Below are positions 1-6,653 of a DNA stretch of 25,453 nucleotides, one piece after another. The notes beneath the pieces were generated by a model that did no database searches, was not told the DNA's origin, and worked only from the letters and a program-made list of their open reading frames with translations. The translations under genes and the position numbers were made by a program. This stretch comes from an uncultured Oscillospiraceae bacterium (GTDB lineage Bacteria > Bacillota > Clostridia > Oscillospirales > Ruminococcaceae): positions 1 through 25,453 of the forward strand of contig CAJTMU010000031.1 of the NCBI GenBank assembly GCA_910577365.1. The letters run 5' to 3'. Position 1 is the first letter of the stretch; every line of letters starts with the position of its first letter.

Positions 1-1
1 C

Positions 2-163
2 CTAAAGCAGGCTAATAAAAAAGGCTTCAGCGGCTTTATAGCGCAAACCTCAAACGGGCTGTACCGCGTTCAGATAGGCGCGTTTGCAAGCAGGCAGAAC
101 GCTCTCAATTACCTTGCACTCGCTAAGAAAAAAGGCTTTGATGGGTTTATTGTTGAGGTGTAA
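2..163 (+). CDS. C-terminal end of a tandem SPOR-domain protein (partial)
   Basis: The open frame enters from the left edge and ends at TAA 161-163, giving 53 residues. It reads as the end of one SPOR repeat (ANKKGFSGFIAQ) followed by a complete short one that starts near GLYRVQIGAFASRQNA and closes with AKKKGFDGFIVEV. The near-identical KKGF-GFI closings show tandem repeats. SPOR domains bind denuded peptidoglycan glycan strands, and in clostridia they often form the C-terminus of secreted N-acetylmuramoyl-L-alanine amidases or other wall hydrolases. The catalytic part lies outside the window, so the enzyme class is unknown. A good terminator follows within 15 bases. Confidence 0.75.
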   Translation, partial: LKQANKKGFSGFIAQTSNGLYRVQIGAFASRQNALNYLALAKKKGFDGFIVEV

Positions 164-176
164 TTGAATATGGATA

Positions 177-214
177 CCGCCCCTGAGGATTTCCTTGGGG
201 GCGGGTTTCTGTTT
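177..214 (+). terminator. Rho-independent terminator after the SPOR gene
   Basis: The stem CCGCCCC (177-183) pairs with GGGGCGG (198-204). AGG (186-188) can pair with CCT (193-195) inside the loop. A T-rich tail follows (206-214). It lies just after the SPOR stop codon. Confidence 0.8.
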
Positions 215-372
215 AATATGTTGATGTTATATCGGCTAAAATAAGCCACTTGTTTTTGGCAATTTTGTAGGTAATCTATAATACTCAAATGAATGCATAA
301 CATTTTCTTTTAGTGTATGTAATGATTGCAAAGTTATATATACTATACATGTGGTACTGTACCTGTTTGTAA

Positions 373-689
373 AGCTGGGATTTTTCGCAGTACGCACCGC
401 TGATAAGCTGGCTGTTTTCTGCCTTGAGCGGTGCGGTGCTTCTGCTCAGGGTCAAGCTGCCGCTTTGGTTCAAGGCGGTTATGCTCGTTTTCTCTGGTTT
501 CCCTTATTACAACTTTATAACACTACTGGTATACTGCCTTATACCTATCCTTTTGTTTTTTATTTTGTGGATATTCCCAAAGCGACCGGGCATCGATTGT
601 TTTACGGCTTGCTGATAGTGCTGACAGTGAACATTCATGTTTCTGTATACGCTTCTGATATCACCATATACGGCGCTGGAGCGGGGTAA
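373..689 (+). pseudogene. Frameshifted remnant of a GT-C-type membrane glycosyltransferase
   Basis: Two frames together give a hydrophobic protein fragment. From 373 one frame reads PLISWLFSALSGAVLLL and later VFSGFPYYNFITLLVYCLIP, ending at TGA 613-615. Around 585-600 the similarity passes to another frame that reads HRLFYGLLIVLTVNIHV and stops at 689. Residues align by eye with the neighbouring membrane protein at 916-2472 (LVSW..., LLSSGMLYTNSVISRVYCVI, HPVLFGLTVALLANTHI). This looks like a decayed paralogue that has lost both ends and carries a frameshift. A TAA at 370-372 precedes it in frame. An intact 63- or 112-codon gene is less likely, because no ribosome binding site fits either start. 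The rest of the stretch from 215 to 805 shows no other gene. Confidence 0.55.
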
Positions 690-805
690 TTGTGTGTCTA
701 TGCAAAATAGGAATATAAACCAGTCTTCGCTTACGGCGTAAGAGGTTATTAAAGAGCTCTCCGTGTATGGATATCTGTATATAATTCATTGACAAGGAGG
801 GAGTA

Positions 806-916
806 TTGTCCATTGGGAAAATAATGACAGATATTAACGCAAAAAATTCTTTTGTGATACACGAATACAGCGAGGGATTGAGAGAAAATTATCTTTATTT
901 CGGAGGAGTGGGATAA
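806..916 (+). CDS. Possible small ORF translationally coupled to the next gene
   Basis: A 36-codon frame starts at TTG 806 behind a strong AAGGAGGG (794-801). It ends in TAA 914-916, which overlaps the ATG of the next gene by one base (TAATG). An in-frame ATG lies at 824, but it is too far from that ribosome binding site. The product ends ENYLYFGGVG and has no recognisable domain. It may be a real leader-type small protein or the tail of a lost gene. The upstream frame is closed by TAA 782-784. Confidence 0.3.
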   Translation: MSIGKIMTDINAKNSFVIHEYSEGLRENYLYFGGVG

Positions 917-2472
917 TGAAAAAACAGGCGGTCGTAAAGCTGTTTATTTTGGTGGCATATTCCGCGCTTATATTTATATTGGTGATAAATCATGAATATT
1001 GGTTTGATGAGGGGCAGGCATGGAACATAGCCCGTGACAACGATGTTGCAGAAATTTTCGCCATGATGAAATATGAGGGACACCCGCCCTTATGGCACCT
1101 GATACTTAAGGTTTTCATTTATTTTGGTTGTTCATGGCGGGCTCTGGGTCTTGTTTCATGGGGTATAATGACGCTTACCGCAGGGATAATTCTTTTCTGC
1201 CTGCCGATAAAACTGTATTTACAGGTGGCACTGCTGCTGTCATCAGGAATGCTATATACAAATTCTGTGATTTCGCGAGTATATTGTGTTATTTACCTTT
1301 TGCTTGCTGTGATAGCTCTGCTTTATCCTTGTAGAAAAAAGCACCCTGTATTATTCGGGCTTACCGTCGCTCTGCTGGCAAACACGCATATTTGTATGTG
1401 CGGGATGGTGGGCATCATTGGGATATTTATGCTTGTTGATTTTTGTGGGGATATTAAGAGCGTGTCCCTAAAACAAAATGTTTTTAACGTGCTTGGTCTG
1501 GCGATAGCAGGAGTGGGAGTGGTAATGCTCGTGCTTCCGCTGCTTGGCTCGTTTGGTGCGAACTGCTTCACCTCATCGAAGCAGTTTACCTTTAAGAGCG
1601 TTGCAACGTCATTTTTTGTATCATTTCAATATATTACTGAGAGTGGTATCTCGCCAAATATTTCCGGCATATTGAATATTATTCTGTCGCTTATCGCTCA
1701 GTTAGTTCTAATTACAGCAATAATTTTGCTTCGCAAAAAGCGCCGTACATTCATCGTTTTACTGTTTTTTATGGTATTTTATATGGTCTTGATCGGGGTT
1801 ATCTGGTACACCTTACCCAGCAGAGGCTCACTGTTTCTTTATACTATTGTAATGATATATGTTATGGGCAGTGCTGAAGAGACAGCGGGATTCTCCGAAC
1901 TAAAGATATCATCAAAGGCTTTAAGAAGTATCGTATCTGTTTTTAAGCATCTTGATGACAAAACAGATAAGTCGGTTTTTCTGATTTTCACCGCCCTTAT
2001 GCTTCTTTCCGTGCCTTCAGGAATCAAATATGCGGTGGAGGATATCTCTGGGGAATTCGATCCATCAAAAGCAACGGCGGAATTTATCAGAAATAACGTT
2101 TCTGAGAAGACGCTTCTTGTTTCGCGCGGCGATGATTATTCCGCGCTGCTGACATATCTTCCCGAACGGAGTATTTACAGCCTGACCAATGAGCGGCTTT
2201 ACAGCTACTGCTCTCATGAGACAATGCCATCTGGTGGTGATATTGGCACTTTTATTAAGGCGGCGGAGGATTTTGACTAGGTGTGGCTGATAGGGAGCGT
2301 TGATGAAAACAATCCGACGATAATCTACTCCAACAACAATTCCATGAAATTTTATAAGACCGGCTTGAACATAGGAATTTACAAGTTTGCAAAGGAAGAA
2401 TTTATCGATTTATATAAAGTATACCTTATGATCAACCAAGAAATGACATATGACTCGGCAATTTTTTCATAA
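916..2472 (+). pseudogene. GT39/ArnT-like membrane glycosyltransferase interrupted by an in-frame TAG
   Basis: The frame begins at ATG 916 behind GGAGG (902-906) and reads through about 454 residues to TAG 2278-2280. It then continues in the same frame for 63 codons to TAA 2470-2472, about 518 residues in all. The first luminal loop has the DE signature of GT-C lipid-linked-sugar glycosyltransferases (EYWFDEGQAW, Asp31-Glu32) and then EGHPPLWHLIL. About ten hydrophobic segments follow, and then a soluble C-terminal part. The segment after the stop (VWLIGSVDENNP) continues the C-terminal domain naturally, so the TAG is most simply a point mutation, for example AAG to TAG. Such enzymes move sugars from polyprenyl phosphate onto envelope glycans or proteins; the substrate cannot be told here. 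A truncated 454-residue product could still be made. A terminator follows at 2485. Confidence 0.7.
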
Positions 2473-2484
2473 GGCAATGGCAGT

Positions 2485-2514
2485 GCTTCGGAGGTTTCCG
2501 GAGCTAAATTTTTA
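2485..2514 (+). terminator. Terminator after the glycosyltransferase
   Basis: GCTTCGGA (2485-2492) pairs with TCCGGAGC (2497-2504), with one G-T wobble and a four-base loop. A T-rich run follows at 2509-2514. Confidence 0.6.
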
Positions 2515-2594
2515 ATTTTATATCCCCGATAATGGTATTGTGGCTATAAGAGTCCATGGCGTTCGGAGCCCTTTTATACTAATTAAGTGCCGAT

Positions 2595-2741
2595 TTAATC
2601 AGCGCCAACCTTATTCTCATTAAGGTCACCATCGGTTTTCATGCGCAGATACATAAATATTGCTGCTGGAAACAGCGCAGTTGTTACATCTGCCGTCAGC
2701 ATAGTAATATGCATCAGGCAGCTTTCGTAGTAAAAGCTCAT
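2595..2741 (-). other. Possible remnant of a small membrane protein
   Basis: On the minus strand a 48-codon frame (ATG 2741, TAA 2595-2597) gives one hydrophobic segment (ADVTTALFPAAIFMYLRMK) and a charged tail ending NKVGAD. The frame stays open a further ten codons upstream and reads naturally (DIPSKNGE), so it may be the end of a lost gene. There is no ribosome binding site and no family I recognise. This is the only signal seen in the gap 2515-2790. Confidence 0.25.
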
Positions 2742-2796
2742 TTCACCATTCTTGGAGGGAATATCAGTTAAACACTATTAGCCTAATCGGATAGAT

Positions 2797-3531
2797 GAAC
2801 TTACAAGGCTGATTGAGTACCGTTTTCCATCTGTATCCAACGCCGACAGCGTAGACTGGAAGGAACCCACTCCGGATGAAATCAAAAATAAGGTGCTTAA
2901 GGGTGTTAAATCAGGCTCAATCCTGCTGTTCCACAACGACCTTGAAAACACGACTGAGGCGCTTCCGCAGATACTGACGCAGCTGAAATCTGACGGATAC
3001 GAGTTTGTTCCCGTAAGCGAGCTTATTTATTGGGATAATTACACGATAGACTCTGCGGGAAAGCAGATCCCCAGCCTGCAAAGTTCCATAAACCTTTCCC
3101 CCGAAAAAGTTGAGGAGGTCCTTTCCGGATATTCCGACGAGATAGCTGCGGCGGGACTTAGCAATGAGCAGATTCTTAAGGCAGCAGAGGCGCTTAAGGG
3201 AGGAACAGAGATCCCCGCCGATATCGCCTCGGATATTCCCGAAGATATACGCGAGGTGATAGCGCAGTTTTCCGTAGACGGTGATAATGGTCTTGACAGA
3301 CTATCCCCTGCCGCTGCTACACAGGAACCAACCGAAACGGAGGACGGAGAAACCGCAAATACTGAAGACACCGATACTCCTTCAGATTCGGACACCTCTG
3401 AGTCTTCAAACCCCGATGCTCCCGAAGAAACCAAAGATGATATCAACGATGTTACATTTGAAACGAGTGAAACCACAGAGGACATGGTTATCACTCCGGA
3501 TAACAACACGGGCGGCATTACGGAGAAATAA
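2797..3531 (+). pseudogene. N-terminally deleted polysaccharide deacetylase (NodB/CE4 family)
   Basis: The frame is open from just after TAG 2779-2781 to TAA 3529-3531. Its first recognisable part (SNADSVDWKEPTPDEI, then VKSGSILLFHND and YEFVPVSELIYWDNYTID) is the C-terminal third of a NodB/CE4 deacetylase of the sporulation PdaA/PdaB-like type. The catalytic N-terminal motifs (the TFDDGP-type Asp motif and the HxxxH metal site) are absent, and no start codon with a ribosome binding site precedes it. ATG 2893 lies inside the domain. The last ~90 residues form a Thr/Glu/Asp/Ser-rich, probably disordered tail. Intact members deacetylate peptidoglycan or related glycans outside the membrane; this copy cannot be catalytic. 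Codon use in the tail still looks coding, so the loss may be recent. Confidence 0.7.
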
Positions 3532-3549
3532 TAAATACTGTTATAATAA

Positions 3550-3575
3550 GTTTCCCGGTAATTTTATCGGGAAAC
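3550..3575 (+). terminator. Weak terminator-like hairpin after the deacetylase remnant
   Basis: GTTTCCCG (3550-3557) pairs perfectly with CGGGAAAC (3568-3575), and the loop can pair further (TAA/TTA). No clean T-run follows, so termination would be weak. Confidence 0.4.
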
Positions 3576-3607
3576 TCCAGTTTATATATAATGGTGCCCT
3601 AAGCGAA

Positions 3608-3733
3608 TATATTTAAATTTAATATTTTTTACGACCTACCCGATACGTCTGACACAACTTTCACCACTTTTCATAATAAACCGCGTCAGACTCTCGCGGA
3701 AAATCTCTTGTATCAATATTGCGTTGTGATAAC
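3608..3733 (-). repeat. Intergenic structured repeat, copy E
   Basis: Read on the minus strand, this copy starts GTTATCACAACGCAATATTG, continues through GAGATTTTCCGCGAGAG and ends near ATTAAATTTAAATAT. Both ends match copy D (16989-17107). The middle is private to this copy and contains a 7-bp inverted repeat, GTCTGAC (3647-3653) with GTCAGAC (3685-3691). It lies in the gap 3532-4092, which otherwise holds only a weak hairpin (3550-3575) and the next gene's promoter. Confidence 0.6.
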
Positions 3734-3996
3734 TTTTTCTAATAACTGAGTTTCCGATATTAAAGAAACCGGTTGTTGGAACATATGCATAATATGTGGA
3801 ATTTTTATTTGATTCAATTGATTAGGGTCAACTGATTATATAGCTGGAATCTTGGTGCTATTGTCAGGATACATACCTGATTTTTCAATCGCTTTTCAAA
3901 GGCATTAGAAAGAAATTAGGTAATTTTTCTGCTAACCCTCAATTTTTTAAGTAAAAAATCACCAAAAAATTTCTTAAGATTTATCGAAAAAGACTA

Positions 3997-4025
3997 TTGA
4001 AAAGTAGGTAAATATTTGTTATACT
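3997..4025 (+). promoter_or_regulatory. Housekeeping promoter of the GH130 gene
   Basis: TTGAAA (3997-4002), a 17-base spacer and TATACT (4020-4025). Transcription would start near 4032, leaving a leader of about 60 bases before ATG 4093. Confidence 0.75.
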
Positions 4026-4092
4026 ATTCTTAACGGGCAAAAGCCCAAACGAGCGGCATGAAAATGTCAAATAGATTGAGAGGTAAAAAGTT

Positions 4093-5091
4093 ATGAGTTT
4101 AGAAATTATCGGTCAGAGCATTCCTAATATGCCCTGGCAGGATCGCCCCGAGGGCTGCAAGGACGTGATCTGGCGCTATGACGCTAACCCTATCATTCCC
4201 CGCGATTTGCTTCCTACCAGCAATTCCATATTTAATTCAGCTGTTGTTCCCTTTAACGGCAAGTTTGCAGGTGTCTTCCGCGTTGACGATAAGGAGCGCA
4301 ACATGGCTATCCACGCCGGCTTTTCCGAGGATGGTCTTCATTGGAATATCAACCCTGAGAAGGTAGAGTGGATAAACGATGATCCCGAGACCGCAAAGGC
4401 TAATCCTTGGCAATATGGGTACGATCCGCGCTGCGTATGGATTGAGGACAGATATTGGATCACATGGTGCAATGCATACGGCTGGAAGCCTACCATAGGC
4501 GTGGGCTGGACTAAGGATTTCAAGGAATTCCACCAGTGCGAGAACGCATATCTGCCATTTAACAGGAACGGCGTAATGTTCCCAAGAAAAATCAACGGCG
4601 AATACGTAATGTTCTCACGCCCCTCTGACAGCGGTCACACTCCTTTTGGTGATATGTATCTGTCTCGCTCCAAGGATATGGTATACTGGGGCAGGCATAG
4701 ACACGTTATGGCACCCGACAAGGGCTGGGAGTCCAAGAAGATCGGCGCAGGTCCTATTCCGATTGAAACGAGCGAGGGCTGGCTGGTGTTCTACCACGGC
4801 GTTCTCGAAAGCTGCAACGGTTTTGTTTACAGCTTCGGCGCATGCATTCTCGATATTGACGAGCCTTGGAAGATTAAATACCGCTGCAGGGAATATCTTA
4901 TCAATCCACGTGAGTACTATGAGTGCGTAGGCGATGTTCAGAACGTTACTTTCCCATGTGCCGCGCTGTGCGATAAGGATACGGGCAGAATAGCGATTTA
5001 TTATGGCTGTGCGGATACCTGCGTTTCCATGGCGTTCTGCTACGCTGAAGAGGTTGTCGAGTATGTAAAGGCTCACAGCAATAAATATTGA
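4093..5091 (+). CDS. GH130 beta-1,4-mannooligosaccharide phosphorylase-like enzyme
   Basis: The protein has 332 residues, about the length of the Ruminococcus albus RaMP2-type enzymes, which phosphorolyse beta-1,4-mannooligosaccharides to mannose 1-phosphate in the cytoplasm. GH130 hallmarks are visible: a five-bladed beta-propeller pattern, YDPR at 110-113 with the likely catalytic Asp111, NRNGVMFPRK at 157-166 with the probable phosphate-binding Arg158-Asn159, and FSRPS with Arg176. There is no signal peptide. ATG 4093 follows GAGAGG (4078-4083). The gene stands alone between its own promoter and a strong terminator, with no epimerase, GH26 or sugar transporter nearby, so substrate supply must be encoded elsewhere. 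Subfamily 2 is my best guess. Activity on N-glycan-type Man-GlcNAc or on mannosyl-glucose cannot be excluded. Confidence 0.85.
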   Translation: MSLEIIGQSIPNMPWQDRPEGCKDVIWRYDANPIIPRDLLPTSNSIFNSAVVPFNGKFAGVFRVDDKERNMAIHAGFSEDGLHWNINPEKVEWINDDPETAKANPWQYGYDPRCVWIEDRYWITWCNAYGWKPTIGVGWTKDFKEFHQCENAYLPFNRNGVMFPRKINGEYVMFSRPSDSGHTPFGDMYLSRSKDMVYWGRHRHVMAPDKGWESKKIGAGPIPIETSEGWLVFYHGVLESCNGFVYSFGACILDIDEPWKIKYRCREYLINPREYYECVGDVQNVTFPCAALCDKDTGRIAIYYGCADTCVSMAFCYAEEVVEYVKAHSNKY

Positions 5092-5114
5092 TAAATTATT
5101 TGTCAAATAAATAT

Positions 5115-5152
5115 GGGCGGCGCGGTTCTGTCAGAATTGTGCCGCCCTTTTT
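5115..5152 (+). terminator. Strong terminator of the GH130 gene
   Basis: GGGCGGC (5115-5121) pairs with GCCGCCC (5141-5147). The stem extends inward through wobbles to TTCT/AGAA (5126-5129 with 5133-5136). A T-run follows (5148-5152). Confidence 0.9.
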
Positions 5153-5272
5153 ATTATTGTACATATATTTTAAATAAAGATTTGTGTTAGAAGTGCTGTA
5201 CTGTCATGAATCACAAAAAAATCAAGCTGTTATAGGCGCTGAAAGCAGGCGTAAAGTGACCGTCCACACATA

Positions 5273-5413
5273 AATTTCCCCCAAACCGAAAGTTTCGCAC
5301 AACAGTCGCGTAAATACCTAAGATAACAAGCGGCATATTGCGCAAAACTTAAAAGCGCAGCCCGCAAAGCGGGGTGGAGCTTTGACAGCGTATTGCGGGA
5401 AATTCTTTTAAAT
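5273..5413 (+). repeat. Intergenic structured repeat, copy A
   Basis: The ends are inverted: AATTTCCCCCAA (5273-5284) against TTGCGGGAAATT (5393-5404), one mismatch. Inside, AAGTTTCGCACAA (5290-5302) faces TTGCGCAAAACTT (5338-5350), the same internal arm found in copy B. A weaker upstream match begins at GTTATAG (5229-5235). It fills much of the gap 5153-5583. Confidence 0.6.
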
Positions 5414-5490
5414 AATCAGCTTTTTGTCAACATATCTTAATAGCATAAATTTTTATTTTACGAATTCTGTATGAGTCAATATTGCCGGTA

Positions 5491-5517
5491 ACCAAAAAAC
5501 CACTGCCGCATAATATA
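5491..5517 (+). promoter_or_regulatory. Candidate sporulation (sigma-K/E-like) promoter of the Cys/Gly-rich gene
   Basis: GCATAATATA (5508-5517) fits the CATANNNTA -10 type, with an AC (5491-5492) 15 bases upstream as in sigma-K promoters. No good sigma-A -35 box is present. The site is short, so a chance match is possible. Confidence 0.35.
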
Positions 5518-5583
5518 TAGCAGGAAGCGAAAGTCTCAACGGGAGACGGAGTATTCCGAAAATATTTTAAGGAGGACATTATT

Positions 5584-5766
5584 ATGTCATGCTTCAACTT
5601 TGGCGGTAACAGCTGCTGCTGGATTATCATCCTTATTATCCTGTTCTTCTTCTGTGGCTGCGGCGGCGCTAACAACGGTTGTGGTTGCGGCAACAACGGC
5701 TGCGGATGCGGCAACGACTGCGGCTGCGGCGGCTGTGGCTGCGGCAACAATGGCTGCGGATGCTGA
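5584..5766 (+). CDS. Small Cys/Gly-rich single-span membrane peptide
   Basis: The product has 60 residues and starts at ATG 5584 with an excellent AAGGAGG (5569-5575) eight bases upstream. It has three parts: a short head (MSCFNFGGNSCC), one very hydrophobic span at about 13-23 (WIIILIILFFF), and a tail of about 37 residues made almost only of Gly, Cys, Asn and Asp in NNGCGCG-type repeats. The Cys density suggests metal binding or disulfide/cross-linked assembly at the membrane or spore surface. It recalls the small YjcZ-like and Cys-rich spore-coat peptides of Firmicutes, but I cannot name a family. The leader carries a small GTCTC/GAGAC hairpin (5533-5547). The gene is monocistronic, with a terminator at 5817. 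Confidence 0.75.
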   Translation: MSCFNFGGNSCCWIIILIILFFFCGCGGANNGCGCGNNGCGCGNDCGCGGCGCGNNGCGC

Positions 5767-5816
5767 TTAACCGGCTCGTTACATTGCTAAAACCCCTCGC
5801 TTAGGCGCATAATGGT

Positions 5817-5857
5817 GCGGCGCTGCTTATCAGGCAGCGCCGCGCTGTTTGCTTTTT
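5817..5857 (+). terminator. Terminator after the Cys/Gly-rich gene
   Basis: GCGGCGCTGC (5817-5826) pairs perfectly with GCAGCGCCGC (5834-5843). TTT and TTTTT tracts follow. It lies just past the 3' end of pflA on the other strand and could slow transcription from that side too. Confidence 0.75.
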
Positions 5858-6653
5858 ATAGGACAGACCGTGCGTGGGAGGAATATTTACCTGCACCAAG
5901 CTTTTTTTCTGCGTTATCAATACGCGCCGAATCTGGGGGAGCAATTCCGTCGAGAGCATATTCCAGTCCCAGATTCTCCCATTTAAAGCGTCCGAGCGTG
6001 TGGTAGGGCAGAACCTGAACTTTTTCCACATTGGACAAGCTGCTGATAAACCGTGCCAGCTCGTCAAGGTCTTCATCGTAGTCGCTGAGCGTTGGGACAA
6101 GTACATGGCGTATCCAGACGGGCTTTTTTATTTCAGACAGATATCGAGCCATTTCGAGGATATTTCCGTTTTCCCGACCCGTCGTCCGTTTGTGCCGCTC
6201 CGAATTTATCTGCTTAATATCCAACAGAACAAGGTCAGTATATTGCATAAGCTCTTCAAATTTTACAAAAAAGGGAGTTTCGCGCGTAAATGGACTTCCC
6301 GAGGTGTCAAGACAGGTGTGGACGCTTTCGGCTTTTGCTCGCCTGAAAAGGTCGGTCACAAAATCAATCTGCAGCAGCGGCTCGCCGCCGCTTACGGTTA
6401 TTCCGCCCGATGGATTTCCGCTGCCTGTCCAGTAGCTTTTGTAACGAACGGCTCTTTTGAAAAGCTCCTCCGAGGATATTTCTTCACCGCCCGAAAGCGC
6501 CCATGAATCGGGATTATGGCAGTATTTGCAGCGCATGCTGCAGCCTTGGGTGAAAATAACGTATCTTATTCCGGGACCGTCGTTCGCCCCGAAGCTCTCC
6601 GTAGAATGAATACGTCCTGTTACGGGATTGTTATCTTTTTCAGATAGTGTCAT
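5856..6653 (-). CDS. pflA: Pyruvate formate-lyase activating enzyme
   Basis: This 265-residue radical SAM enzyme places the glycyl radical on PflB by cleaving S-adenosylmethionine at a [4Fe-4S] cluster. The cluster motif CSMRCKYC gives Cys38, Cys42 and Cys45. It is preceded by the substrate-proximal GIRYVIFTQG and followed by HNPDSW. The SAM-binding GGE stretch (ITVSGGEPLLQ) and the later VWIRHVLVPTLSD strand are also typical of PFL-AE. It is slightly longer than the usual ~246 residues, mostly at the N-terminus. Its ATG (6653) lies 14 bases inside the end of pflB, so the two are translationally coupled and co-transcribed. Confidence 0.95.
   Translation of the reverse strand: MTLSEKDNNPVTGRIHSTESFGANDGPGIRYVIFTQGCSMRCKYCHNPDSWALSGGEEISSEELFKRAVRYKSYWTGSGNPSGGITVSGGEPLLQIDFVTDLFRRAKAESVHTCLDTSGSPFTRETPFFVKFEELMQYTDLVLLDIKQINSERHKRTTGRENGNILEMARYLSEIKKPVWIRHVLVPTLSDYDEDLDELARFISSLSNVEKVQVLPYHTLGRFKWENLGLEYALDGIAPPDSARIDNAEKKLGAGKYSSHARSVL

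Noticed and set aside
3039..3518. Minus-strand Ser/Val-rich frame of 159 codons
   Set aside because: It mirrors the Thr/Glu/Asp-rich tail of the deacetylase remnant. Its composition is explained by the opposite-strand codons.
5660..5766. Short tandem repeats resembling a CRISPR array or microsatellite
   Set aside because: They are in-frame Gly/Cys/Asn codons of the small membrane peptide, with no spacer structure.
5874..6506. Plus-strand frame of 210 codons over pflA
   Set aside because: It is a shadow of pflA, which has intact radical SAM motifs and coupling to pflB.
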